Shown: in pieces, positions 19,063-26,580 of the stretch
Position numbering within the stretch: position 1 is the stretch's first letter
How the letters are laid out: every line of letters begins with the position of its first letter
NCBI GenBank assembly: GCA_036500145.1
Contig: DASYCO010000012.1
Location: 3,283-67,282, forward strand
Direction of reading: 5' to 3'
Length of the DNA stretch: 64,000 nt
Source of the DNA: CAMAVH01 sp036500145
GTDB lineage: Bacteria; Pseudomonadota; Alphaproteobacteria; SMXQ01
Position numbers and translations under genes: made by a program
The notes under the pieces: generated by a model
What the model was told of the DNA's origin: nothing
Seen by the model: the letters and a program-made list of their open reading frames with translations, nothing else
The model's database searches: none

Positions 19063-20615
19063 CCGACAAAGCCTGGTCCGACGCCTGGTCGCTGCTGCCG
19101 GCCTACCTCACGCCGCATATCGTGCTGAGCGCCGCCGCCCTGGCGCTCGGGCTGCTCGTCAGCCTGCCGCTCGCCGTCGCCATCGCCGGGCGGCCGCGCC
19201 TGCGCTGGCCGGTGCTGGCCGTCGCCGGCCTGATCCAGACGATTCCGGGCCTCGCCCTGCTGGCGCTGTTCTATCCCCTGCTGCTGGCGCTCTCGGCGGT
19301 GACGCTGCACGCCTTCGGCTTCGCCATCCCCGCCCTCGGCTTCCTGCCGACGCTGATCGCGCTGACGCTCTACGCCATGCTGCCGATCCTGCGCAACGGC
19401 GTGGCGGGGCTGAACGGCGTCGATCCCGACGTCGTCGAGGCCGCCGAAGGCGTCGGCATGACGCCACGCCAGGTTTTGCTGCGCGTAAAGGCGCCGCTCG
19501 CCGCGCCCGTCGTCATGGCCGGCGTGCGCACGGCGGCGGTCTGGACCATCGGCGCCGCCACGCTCTCCACGCCGGTCGGCCAGACCAGCCTCGGCAACTA
19601 CATCTTCACCGGCCTGCAGACGGAGAACTGGGTGTCGGTGCTGTTCGGCTGCATCGCCGCCGCCGCCCTCGCCCTCGTCGCCGATATCTTCCTCGGCCTG
19701 ATCGAAACCGGCCTGGCCCAACGCCGCCACACGCGCATGGCGCTCGGCGTCGCCGGGCTCCTCCTCGGCACGCTTGCCGGCCTAACGCCGCTGCTCGCGA
19801 ACGGCACGGCGACCTACACCATCGGCGCGAAGAACTTTTCCGAGCAGTTCATCCTGGCCGAGCTTATGGGCGAACGCCTGAAGGCCGAGGGCGCCAGCGT
19901 CGCCCATAAGGACGGGCTCGGCTCGGCCGTCGCCTTCCGCGCCCTCGCCCATGACGACATCGACGTCTACGTCGACTATTCCGGCACGCTGTGGAGCAAC
20001 GTCATGGGGCGCGGCGACATGCTCAGGCGCGACGTGATGCAGAAGGAGATCGCCCGCTGGATGAAGGCCGAACAGGGCGTCACCGTGCTCGGCCCGCTCG
20101 GCTTCGAGAACGCCTACGTGCTCGCCATGAAGCGCGACCGGGCGGCGACGCTCGGCGTCTCGACTCTGGACGACCTCGCCCGCGTCGCGCCACAGCTCGT
20201 CATCGGCAGCGACATAGAATTCCTGAGCCGGCCCGAATGGACCGCCCTGAAGGACGCCTACGGCCTGTCCTTCAAGGGGCAGCGCTCCTTCAACCCGACG
20301 ATCATGTACCGCGCGCTGGAGACCGGCGAAGTCGACGTGATCTCCGCCTTCTCCAGCGACGGGCGGATGGCCTCGCTCGACCTCGTCGCCCTCGGCGACC
20401 CCAAGCAGGCCGCCCCCGCCTACGACGCGCTCATCCTGCTCGCGCCGAAGCGGGCCAACGACGAACGGCTGAAGCGCGCCCTGACGCCCCTCATCGGCGC
20501 CATTCCCGTCGAGGCGATGCGCGCCGCCAACCTCGCCGTCGACCGCGACGCGGACAAGGCCTCGCCCGCCCAGGCCGCGCGCGACCTGGCAGCGACGCTG
20601 CACCTTCAGCCTTAG
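19059..20615 (+). CDS. Permease-substrate-binding fusion of an OpuC/EgtU-type ABC transporter
   Basis: A 518-residue protein. Residues 1-220 are an ABC permease with about five or six membrane helices and the EAA loop (EAAEGVGMTPRQVLLRVKAPLAAP, 128-150). After one more helix (about 228-247), residues 252-518 form an OpuAC-type binding domain starting TYTIGAKNFSEQFILAELM. Such fusions carry choline, glycine betaine or, in EgtU, ergothioneine. The binding domain would be tethered in the periplasm. The gene ends convergent with the zinc-type permease, and the two overlap by four bases. The ligand cannot be assigned. Confidence 0.9.
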   Translation: MTDKAWSDAWSLLPAYLTPHIVLSAAALALGLLVSLPLAVAIAGRPRLRWPVLAVAGLIQTIPGLALLALFYPLLLALSAVTLHAFGFAIPALGFLPTLIALTLYAMLPILRNGVAGLNGVDPDVVEAAEGVGMTPRQVLLRVKAPLAAPVVMAGVRTAAVWTIGAATLSTPVGQTSLGNYIFTGLQTENWVSVLFGCIAAAALALVADIFLGLIETGLAQRRHTRMALGVAGLLLGTLAGLTPLLANGTATYTIGAKNFSEQFILAELMGERLKAEGASVAHKDGLGSAVAFRALAHDDIDVYVDYSGTLWSNVMGRGDMLRRDVMQKEIARWMKAEQGVTVLGPLGFENAYVLAMKRDRAATLGVSTLDDLARVAPQLVIGSDIEFLSRPEWTALKDAYGLSFKGQRSFNPTIMYRALETGEVDVISAFSSDGRMASLDLVALGDPKQAAPAYDALILLAPKRANDERLKRALTPLIGAIPVEAMRAANLAVDRDADKASPAQAARDLAATLHLQP

Positions 20616-21388
20616 GCATCCGACGTCCGCGCCAAAGCCGCTACGGCGATGAAGGCCAGCAGCAGGGTGCAGACGATCGTCGGCCCCGTGGGCAGGTCGA
20701 GGGCCGCCGAGAGCGACAGCCCGAAGAGATAGCCGACGATGGCCGTGAGATAGCCGACGGCGAGCCGCCAGCGGCCTGGCAGACGGCGCACGGCGAGCGC
20801 CGGCAGGATCAGCGTCGCAAAGACGAGATAGACGCCGACGAGCTGCACCGACTGGGTGACGGTCAGCGCGAACAGCCCGTAGAACCACATCCGCCCTGCC
20901 CGCGTCGCGGAGCTGATGCGGCCGGCGAAGAGGAACCACAGCAGCAGAACCACGGCGTAGAGGACCGCCGCCGGCAGCAGCTGCGCCGGGGTGACCCAGA
21001 GGATCTGCCCGACCAGCAGGTCTTGCAGATGCTCGCCGCCATGCGGATTGTGCGCAAGCAGCAGCAAGGCGACGCTGGCCGCCGCCACGAAGAGCACGCC
21101 GATGAGCGCCTCCTGCACGTCGGGCCAATGCTTCTCCGTCCAGGTCAGCAGCAGCGCGCCGAGCAAGGCGGCCGCCGTCGCCGCAAGCTGCACGCGCCAG
21201 CCCTGCGGCTCCCAGCCCAGGCCGTCGGCGACGATGACGCCGAGGCCCGCGACCTGCGCGATGGCGAGGTCGATGAAGACGATGCCCCGGGCCAGCACGC
21301 GCTGGCCCAGGGGAACATGCGTCGCGATCACCAGCAGCCCGGCGAGGAAGGCCGGGAAGAGGATGCTGAGATCGAGGCTAGCGAACAT
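20612..21388 (-). CDS. Metal (zinc-type) ABC transporter permease
   Basis: A 258-residue ABC-3 family permease with about eight membrane helices. Features are the LARGIVFIDLAIAQVAGLGV stretch and the later VQLVGVYLVFATLILPALA segment typical of ZnuB/TroC proteins. It overlaps the binding-protein gene by 11 bases, so the two are co-translated. No ABC ATPase gene follows: the next gene is convergent, so the ATPase must come from elsewhere or be missing. Confidence 0.85.
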   Translation of the reverse strand: MFASLDLSILFPAFLAGLLVIATHVPLGQRVLARGIVFIDLAIAQVAGLGVIVADGLGWEPQGWRVQLAATAAALLGALLLTWTEKHWPDVQEALIGVLFVAAASVALLLLAHNPHGGEHLQDLLVGQILWVTPAQLLPAAVLYAVVLLLWFLFAGRISSATRAGRMWFYGLFALTVTQSVQLVGVYLVFATLILPALAVRRLPGRWRLAVGYLTAIVGYLFGLSLSAALDLPTGPTIVCTLLLAFIAVAALARTSDA

Positions 21389-22304
21389 TGGCCGCCGCCA
21401 GCAGCCGGTTCAGCGTGTCGTCGAACAGGCCGAACAGGTCCTTCGCCCCGTCGCTGCCGCCGACCGTGAAGGGCAGCACAGCGACCGGCACGCCGGCGCG
21501 GTCCTTCAGGAAGTCGGAGGGCCGCGAGTCCTCGTAGGCGGCGCGGATCACCAGCCGGATCGGCTGCTGGCGCACCGTGTCGACGACCTGCGCGAGATAG
21601 CCGCTCGACGGCGGAATGCCGGGCTTGGGCTCCAGCGTCACCGTCTCCGTCATGCCGAGCCAGTCGAGCAGGTAGGTCCAGTTCTTGTGCTGGGTGCCGA
21701 TCGGCAGGCCGCGCAGCGACGCCGCCTGCAGAGTCCAGCCCTGCATCGCCATCGTCCAGCGCTCGTCGAACGCATGGTAGCGGCTCGCGTAGTAAGCCGC
21801 GTTGGCGGGGTCCAGCTCGGCCAGCCGGTCCGCCAGCGGCTTCGCCACCGCGGCGATGTTGCGCGGGTCGGTCTGGATGTGCGGATTACCCGCCGCATGG
21901 ACGTCGCCGTCGGCACGGTCGAGACGCTCCGGCACGTCGAGCAGGTGGACGTAGCGCGCCGCCTCGAACGAGCCCTTGGCGCCCGGCAGGATCTTGCCGT
22001 TGGTGGCCTGACGCTGGATCTGCGGCAGCCAGCCAATCTCCAGCTCCGCGCCGGTGCAGACGGCGAGGTCCGCCGCCCGCGCATGGGCGATGAGGCTCGG
22101 CCGCGCCTGGATCTGATGCGGATCCTGGCTCGCCTGCGTCGCCATGTAGACCGACACCTTGTCGCCGCCAAGCTCCTTGGTCAGGCTGGCCCATTCCGGC
22201 TCGCAGGCGAAGACGTTGACGTCGGCCAGGGCCGCCGTCGCGCCGATGGTTCCCAGCGCCGCGAGCGCGACGCCGAAGAAGAGTACGATATGTCCGGTTC
22301 TCAT
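21378..22304 (-). CDS. znuA: Zinc/manganese-type ABC transporter substrate-binding protein
   Basis: A 308-residue cluster A-I metal-binding protein with a signal peptide (ALA-D near residue 27). The three expected histidine ligands are visible: H63 (DPHQIQ), H142 (NPHIQTDP) and H206 (TQHKNW); the fourth, acidic ligand is probably in the YEDSRPSD region near 258. It lacks the His-rich loop of many ZnuA proteins. The sequence is divergent from classic ZnuA, so zinc is likely but not certain. It is co-transcribed with the permease and an upstream porin. Confidence 0.82.
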   Translation of the reverse strand: MRTGHIVLFFGVALAALGTIGATAALADVNVFACEPEWASLTKELGGDKVSVYMATQASQDPHQIQARPSLIAHARAADLAVCTGAELEIGWLPQIQRQATNGKILPGAKGSFEAARYVHLLDVPERLDRADGDVHAAGNPHIQTDPRNIAAVAKPLADRLAELDPANAAYYASRYHAFDERWTMAMQGWTLQAASLRGLPIGTQHKNWTYLLDWLGMTETVTLEPKPGIPPSSGYLAQVVDTVRQQPIRLVIRAAYEDSRPSDFLKDRAGVPVAVLPFTVGGSDGAKDLFGLFDDTLNRLLAAANVR

Positions 22305-22316
22305 GATGGGTTCTCC

Positions 22317-23702
22317 TCAATACTGGTGGGCGCCGTGCGGCCCGAAGATGACGGTGTATTGCAGCAGCACGAGATCGTTGGTCTCGGCGTCCGAGGCGTC
22401 GCGGCTGTACTGCAGGCGGATGCGGCCGAATTCGCTCGTGTCGTATTCGAGCAGGGCCGTGCCGCGCCGCGGCGTATGGCCCATGTCGTCCAGCGTCGTG
22501 CCGGCGAGCGCCACGTCGACGTCGCTGGCGTTCACCTGGTCGTAGCGCAGGCCGACCTTCCACTGCGGCATGAACTGGTAGACCGCCTGGGCGTACCAGC
22601 CCGTCTGGTCGCCGTCCGTGTTCACGCCGTCGAAGTCGCCGGACTGGCGCTGCAGGAAGAACTCGCCGGCGAGCGTCAGGTTGCGCTCGACCGGATTGCC
22701 GCCGGGCGCCCATTTGTAGACGAGACTGGCGATGCCGAGGTCGGTCGGGCCGCTGTAGACGTCGGGCATGTCGCCCGTCTCGCGGTCCTTCGCGTTGGTG
22801 CGCAGATAGGACAGGCCGGCCTGCCAGCTGCTGCTCTCGTCGATGTCGTCGCCGGCATGGACGAACAGGCTCTTCGCGCCGACGCCGCCGTGCGCGGCAC
22901 CCGAGCCGGGGAAGCCCTCGCCGCGGAACAGCTCGCCGCCGAACTCCAGGAAGAACGGCGTCGGCGCGAGCCAGCGCACCTGCGCGCCGTCGTCGCCATA
23001 CTGGCCGTCGAGCATCGCCGCATAGGGCAGCGGCGCGTCGATGAAGTCCCAGTCATGGGCATGCTTCTGGTTGAGGTAGCCGATGCCGGAGAAGAACCGG
23101 CCGCCCTTCAGCGTGAAGCCGCCCGGCAAGTCCGTCGTCTGCACGAAGGCCTCCTCCAGCGACAGCTCGTTCTCGGGCGTCATCGAGACGGTCAGGTTGC
23201 CGAACAGCGCCTGGTCGATGTTGGCGTTGAAGTTCAGCTCCGACTCGCCGAGCGAAAAGCCGCGCGACTTGCCTTCCGACGTCTCGTCGCCGAGCGGGAA
23301 GCCGGCGATGCGCGGCGAGCCCGGATCGTGCGACGACGCGCCGAAGGTGCCGTTCAGCACGCCGCTGATCGACGGATTGAACGCGTTGGGGTTGGAGCTG
23401 ACGTTGGCGACCGGAGCCGCCTTGGCTGGCGCACTCGCGGCGCCCGCCGCGACGACGGCCTTGGTCTGCGTCGCCGTGTCCTTCGCGGCCTGGGCGTCGC
23501 CCTCGGCCTTGTCGAGGCGGCTCTCGAGGTCGCGGATCTTCGATTCGTAGTCCTGCTTCATCTGGTCGAACATCTGGCGGATCGCCGCCATGTCCGCCGG
23601 AGACTGCGCTGTCTTGCTTTGGGCAAGGGCGGCGTTGCCGTGGCTCATGAGAGCCCAGGCGCCCGTGGCCGCAGCCAGGGCGAATGTGCGTTTGAAAGTC
23701 AT
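22317..23702 (-). CDS. Outer-membrane porin-like protein with coiled-coil N-terminus
   Basis: A 461-residue exported protein: signal peptide to about residue 27 (LAQ-S), a coiled coil at about 32-70 (MFDQMKQDYESKIRDLESRLDKAE), an Ala-rich linker, then about 350 residues of alternating polar/aromatic beta-strand sequence ending in Tyr (HQY), as in trimeric or monomeric porins. The coiled coil may bind peptidoglycan or help trimerisation. It is 12 bases upstream of the zinc-type binding protein and may be the outer-membrane entry of the same uptake route. I do not recognise a named family. Confidence 0.72.
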   Translation of the reverse strand: MTFKRTFALAAATGAWALMSHGNAALAQSKTAQSPADMAAIRQMFDQMKQDYESKIRDLESRLDKAEGDAQAAKDTATQTKAVVAAGAASAPAKAAPVANVSSNPNAFNPSISGVLNGTFGASSHDPGSPRIAGFPLGDETSEGKSRGFSLGESELNFNANIDQALFGNLTVSMTPENELSLEEAFVQTTDLPGGFTLKGGRFFSGIGYLNQKHAHDWDFIDAPLPYAAMLDGQYGDDGAQVRWLAPTPFFLEFGGELFRGEGFPGSGAAHGGVGAKSLFVHAGDDIDESSSWQAGLSYLRTNAKDRETGDMPDVYSGPTDLGIASLVYKWAPGGNPVERNLTLAGEFFLQRQSGDFDGVNTDGDQTGWYAQAVYQFMPQWKVGLRYDQVNASDVDVALAGTTLDDMGHTPRRGTALLEYDTSEFGRIRLQYSRDASDAETNDLVLLQYTVIFGPHGAHQY

Positions 23703-23779
23703 CGTTCGCTCTCTTCGTTTCCATGCCGCAATCGGGCGGCACAGCATGAAACTCGGCGCCGGTCAGGACCGGCGCGGGA

Positions 23780-24196
23780 TCAAGCTCGGGCGGAAGCGAA
23801 GGGAGACGGAGGGCCGCGCGCGGCGGCGGGAACGGGACGCGCGGCGATGACGGAGACGTCGCGCAGGTCGGCGAAGGCCAGCGGCGCGAAGGTCGGCACG
23901 GCCAGCGGCAAGATGGACGGCAGGACGGAGAACGTCCCCAGCGCGATCAGGTTGCAGAGATCGCACTGGTCGTTGTGGCCATCGGGCAGATTGGCGGGCA
24001 GATCGACGGCACGCGCGTGCTGCGAAGCCCCGTCGTCGAGCGACAAGACGATGGCGGGCGATGCGCCGCCGGACGGCAGGTCGTGGAAATGGGCCTGGAC
24101 GATGTAGCCCTGCAGCGCGACGGCAAGGACCAGCAGCAACGCCTGAAGGCGTCCACCGATCCCGTAACGAGCGATTGCCCCGCCTCGCGCCTTCAC
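23780..24196 (-). CDS. DUF2946-like membrane/periplasmic protein
   Basis: A 138-residue protein with one N-terminal hydrophobic segment (LQALLLVLAVALQGYIVQAHFHD), a His/Asp-rich middle part, the motif DGHNDQCDLCNLIAL near residue 75 and a second hydrophobic segment. The H...CxxC pattern resembles the DUF2946 family, often found near metal-transport genes. It is the first gene behind the Zur-like box and so may be part of the zinc response. Function unknown. Confidence 0.6.
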   Translation of the reverse strand: MKARGGAIARYGIGGRLQALLLVLAVALQGYIVQAHFHDLPSGGASPAIVLSLDDGASQHARAVDLPANLPDGHNDQCDLCNLIALGTFSVLPSILPLAVPTFAPLAFADLRDVSVIAARPVPAAARGPPSPFASARA

Positions 24197-24255
24197 TTGC
24201 CCTGTCCCCGCATCATCGTCCGACGGCAGGAATAGGAGATTTCGGCTCAGGCGTA

Positions 24256-24272
24256 AAGATACATTATAACAT
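24256..24272 (-). promoter_or_regulatory. Zur-like box over a -10 element of the zinc-type operon
   Basis: Read on the minus strand, the site has ATGTTATAAT followed by GTATCTT. The first ten bases match the left part of the alphaproteobacterial Zur pattern (ATGTTATAAT-ATAACAT) exactly, while the right half matches four of seven. A perfect TATAAT (minus strand, 24268-24263) is within it, so a bound repressor would block the promoter of the 24196-20612 operon. It is an A/T-rich island in very GC-rich DNA. The regulator assignment is inferred. Confidence 0.5.
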
Positions 24273-24291
24273 AATTAATGCAGGAGCCCTT

Positions 24292-24317
24292 GGGGCGCGG
24301 AGACCTCCCCGCGCCCC
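24292..24317 (-). terminator. GC-rich hairpin after the DUF4142 gene
   Basis: GGGGCGCGG (24292-24300) pairs with CCGCGCCCC (24309-24317) across an 8-base loop, just beyond the DUF4142 stop. There is no T-run on the minus strand, so it may be a weak or factor-dependent terminator that separates this gene from the zinc-type operon promoter. Confidence 0.4.
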
Positions 24318-24323
24318 GCCGGA

Positions 24324-24872
24324 CTATTTGGACACCTTGGCCGACAGCTTCTTCGCTTCGTCGAGATGGTGCTCCACGGTCTTCACGATGTCGGCCGAGA
24401 CCTTCTTGATCGCGGCATTCTCGCCGTCCTTGGCGTAGGCACGATGCAGCGTCAGCGCGTCCTCGTGGCCGCTGACCTGGGCCTTCATGTAGTCGGCGTC
24501 GAAGGCTGCGGCGTCGTCCTTCTGCAGACGGTCGTAGGTCGCCTGGTGCGCGTCGTCGAGCTTGGCCGGCGCGGCCGCGTCGATCTTCTGGCTCTTGGCG
24601 GCATCGAGCAGCTTCTTAGTCGAATCCGTATGGTCCTTGATCATCATGCTGGCGAAGCTTTTCACGTCGTTCGACTTGGTGCGATCGAGCGCGAGCTTGC
24701 TCGACTGCACCTCGAACAAGTCGCCCATGCCGGCATGCTGCAGATAGTCTTGCGTCGCCTTCCCCGCCGGGGGCGCGGACATGGTCTGTGCCGTCGCCGG
24801 CAGCGCGAATACGGCGAACGTCACGGCAAAAACAATGGGAATGAAGCGCAAGCTGAATGGGCGGGCTGTCAT
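24324..24872 (-). CDS. DUF4142 domain-containing periplasmic protein
   Basis: A 182-residue protein with a signal peptide (ATAQ near residue 29) and a DUF4142 four-helix, ferritin-like region: DYLQHAGMGDLFEVQSSKLALDRTKSNDVKSFASMMIKDHTDSTKKL, then SGHEDALTLHRAY and VKTVEHHLDEAKKL. Start ATG 24872 has a CAGGAGG site. The family is common in alphaproteobacteria and often stress-induced, but its activity is not known. The conserved H and E residues could bind metal, which is a guess. Confidence 0.85.
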   Translation of the reverse strand: MTARPFSLRFIPIVFAVTFAVFALPATAQTMSAPPAGKATQDYLQHAGMGDLFEVQSSKLALDRTKSNDVKSFASMMIKDHTDSTKKLLDAAKSQKIDAAAPAKLDDAHQATYDRLQKDDAAAFDADYMKAQVSGHEDALTLHRAYAKDGENAAIKKVSADIVKTVEHHLDEAKKLSAKVSK

Positions 24873-24900
24873 GGCGGGCCTCCTGTTGAGCACGGTTCCT

Positions 24901-24927
24901 CGCGCCTTCAGTTTCCCTGAAGGCGCG
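24901..24927. other. Perfect 11-bp hairpin between DUF4142 and SRPBCC genes
   Basis: CGCGCCTTCAG (24901-24911) and CTGAAGGCGCG (24917-24927) form an 11-bp stem with loop TTTCC. It lies 29 bases upstream of the DUF4142 start and 74 bases past the SRPBCC stop (both minus strand). No T-run follows on either strand. It could be a terminator variant or a leader structure of the DUF4142 mRNA. Confidence 0.45.
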
Positions 24928-25000
24928 AACGGTCTGCACTCAACGATGGAGCCTCGGAAGCCGTTCCGGGAACGCGGCCCAGACGCCCTCACGCCCTGCG

Positions 25001-25477
25001 TTATTTGCTGGGCGTCGCCAGCCCCAGCGGCTTGCCGGTTTCCAGCAGCGTCTTGAGGCCTGAGAGGATCATCGGCCAGCCCCGCCGTCCGCCCTCGAGC
25101 AGAGGCTTCGGCATCGGCGTCGGATGGGCTTCCGTCATGGTGAGGCGAACGACGCCGCCGCCGGCTGGCGCGATCTCGTAGGACACGACGGACTCCGGCA
25201 GGTCGGGGGCGGCCTCGACGCGCCAGGACAGCACGAGCCGGCGCGGCGCATCGCTGTCGCGCACCTCGCCCCTCACCTCCACCGCCCCGTCCGGCTTGCG
25301 CAGCAGCCAGGGCGAGCCGCGCTTCCAGTCCGACTCGACGGTCCGGCCGAAGAAGTAGTCCTTCGTCAGCGTGCCGTTCGTCAGCGCCGACCACAGCCTG
25401 TCGGGCGTGGTCGCGACGTAGGTCACGTAGACAGTGCCTTCCGTCGTCAGTTCGCCCGCCGCCGGTTCGTCCGTCAT
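25001..25477 (-). CDS. SRPBCC (AHSA1-like) domain protein
   Basis: A 158-residue START/Bet v1-like protein of the AHSA1 group: VYVTYVATTPDRLWSALTNGTLTKDYFFGRTVESDWKRGSPW at the front, VSYEIAPAGGGVVRLTMTEAH in the middle and GWPMILSGLKTLLETG in the C-terminal helix. Such proteins bind hydrophobic ligands; many are paired with ArsR regulators, but none is present here. The start ATG overlaps the stop of the GFA gene by four bases, so the two are one operon. Confidence 0.85.
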   Translation of the reverse strand: MTDEPAAGELTTEGTVYVTYVATTPDRLWSALTNGTLTKDYFFGRTVESDWKRGSPWLLRKPDGAVEVRGEVRDSDAPRRLVLSWRVEAAPDLPESVVSYEIAPAGGGVVRLTMTEAHPTPMPKPLLEGGRRGWPMILSGLKTLLETGKPLGLATPSK

Positions 25478-25821
25478 TTGCTCGCGCCGTCGAAGTGAGT
25501 GATCTTCACCTTCGACAGGTCGACGTCCGGCACGCAGCGCAGGTTGACGGCGGCCATCTTGGTGCCGTCCGGCATCTGGCCGTCGGCGAAGGGCGCGCAG
25601 CCGCACACCGGGCAGAAGTGATGCGCGATCACATGCTTGTTGAAGAAATAGGTTTCGTAGTCGCTCTCCGGCGTCGACAGCTTCAACTTGTCGCGCGGCA
25701 CGAAGGCGAGCACGCTGCCCTTCCGCCGGCACATGGAGCAGTTGCACTCCATTCCGGAGGTGAAGTCGCCTTCGACCGTGAAGGCGATGCGTCCGCAGTG
25801 GCAGCTTCCTTGATAGAGCAT
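25474..25821 (-). CDS. GFA family protein (CENP-V/GFA zinc fold)
   Basis: A 115-residue protein with the GFA cysteine pattern: C7-x-C9, C26-x-C28-x2-C31 and C70-x2-C73-x-C75, which bind two zinc ions in glutathione-dependent formaldehyde-activating enzyme and CENP-V relatives. ATG 25821 gives the normal MLYQGSCHCG start. It is translationally coupled to the SRPBCC gene. True activity in this broad family is seldom known. Confidence 0.9.
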   Translation of the reverse strand: MLYQGSCHCGRIAFTVEGDFTSGMECNCSMCRRKGSVLAFVPRDKLKLSTPESDYETYFFNKHVIAHHFCPVCGCAPFADGQMPDGTKMAAVNLRCVPDVDLSKVKITHFDGASK

Positions 25822-25878
25822 GGCCGTCTCCTCTGTTTGCCCGAGGATAACGGCCGAAAGCGGATTTTGCACCCTGCC

Positions 25879-26496
25879 CTATTTGCCGCTGCGCCGCGCC
25901 GGCTTCACGTGGGCGTCGATCAGCGTTTGCGCCGTCTGGGCGAGCACGGCGGACGGGCCGCCCTTGCCGAAGATCTGGCCCGACACGAGCGCGCCCTCGA
26001 TGAGCAGCACGAGGGCGTCGCCAAGCTCCGCCGGCCGCTCGGCGCCCATGGCCTTCGCCAGGTCGCGCAGGCGCTTGCGCAGCGCCGCCTTGTGACCCGT
26101 GGCGACCTTGCGCGCCGGATGGTCCGAGTCGGGATATTCGACCACGGCGTTGGTCAGGCCGCAGCCGCGGTAGCCGTCCCGCGTGCGACCGGAGAGCATC
26201 TCGAAATAGGCGATCATCTGGCGGCGCGGATCGTCCGGATGGGCGGCGGCGGACGCGTCGAAGCGCGTCCAGAAGTCGGCTTCGTAGTCGCGCATGTAGG
26301 ACGCGGCCAGCTCGTCCTTCGAGGCGAAGCTGCGGTAGAGGCTGGGCTTGGTGACGCCGGCGCGCTGCACGATCTCGTCGACGCCGACGGCGCGGATGCC
26401 CTGGCGGTAGAACAGCTCGCGCGCCGTGGCGCGGATCTTGTCGACGGCGCGCGCCGGCGCGGCGGACGCGAGGGAAACGGCGGTTTTCTTGGCCAT
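25879..26496 (-). CDS. TetR/AcrR family regulator
   Basis: A 205-residue repressor. The N-terminal DNA-binding domain is clear (KIRATARELFYRQGIRAVGVDEIVQRAGVTKPSLYRSFASKDEL, about residues 19-63), and the rest is the ligand-binding helical domain, with one Cys in RGCGLTNAVVEYPD as in the YcdC/TetR_C groups. It is divergent from an MFS transporter, with an inverted repeat between them. ATG 26496 is my choice; an in-frame ATG at 26517 would add seven residues. It probably controls the MFS gene and itself. The inducer is unknown. Confidence 0.9.
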   Translation of the reverse strand: MAKKTAVSLASAAPARAVDKIRATARELFYRQGIRAVGVDEIVQRAGVTKPSLYRSFASKDELAASYMRDYEADFWTRFDASAAAHPDDPRRQMIAYFEMLSGRTRDGYRGCGLTNAVVEYPDSDHPARKVATGHKAALRKRLRDLAKAMGAERPAELGDALVLLIEGALVSGQIFGKGGPSAVLAQTAQTLIDAHVKPARRSGK

Positions 26497-26520
26497 GCTC
26501 AATACCGGACGATTCATGCC

Positions 26521-26571
26521 TTGACGATGTGACCGCTCGGTACGTATAAGCTTGAAACCCGCAACGTACCG
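26521..26571 (+). promoter_or_regulatory. Promoter and TetR-type operator of the divergent MFS gene
   Basis: TTGACG (26521-26526) and TATAAG (26545-26550) are each five-of-six matches to the promoter consensus with an 18-base spacer. An 8-bp inverted repeat, CGGTACGT (26538-26545) and ACGTACCG (26564-26571), brackets the -10 and start site. This is a typical arrangement for repression by a divergently encoded TetR protein. The expected start near 26557 gives the MFS mRNA a leader of only about 24 bases. Confidence 0.65.
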
Positions 26572-26580
26572 GTCAGTAAC

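Noticed and set aside
23083..23550. 155-residue plus-strand frame opposite the porin gene
   Set aside because: Shadow of the coding strand; no ribosome site, motif or codon support.
20991..24107. A 1038-residue open frame on the plus strand across the zinc-type operon
   Set aside because: It is antisense to four well-supported genes, is dominated by Arg/Ala/Gly/Val with no recognisable motif, and arises from high GC content with few stop codons.
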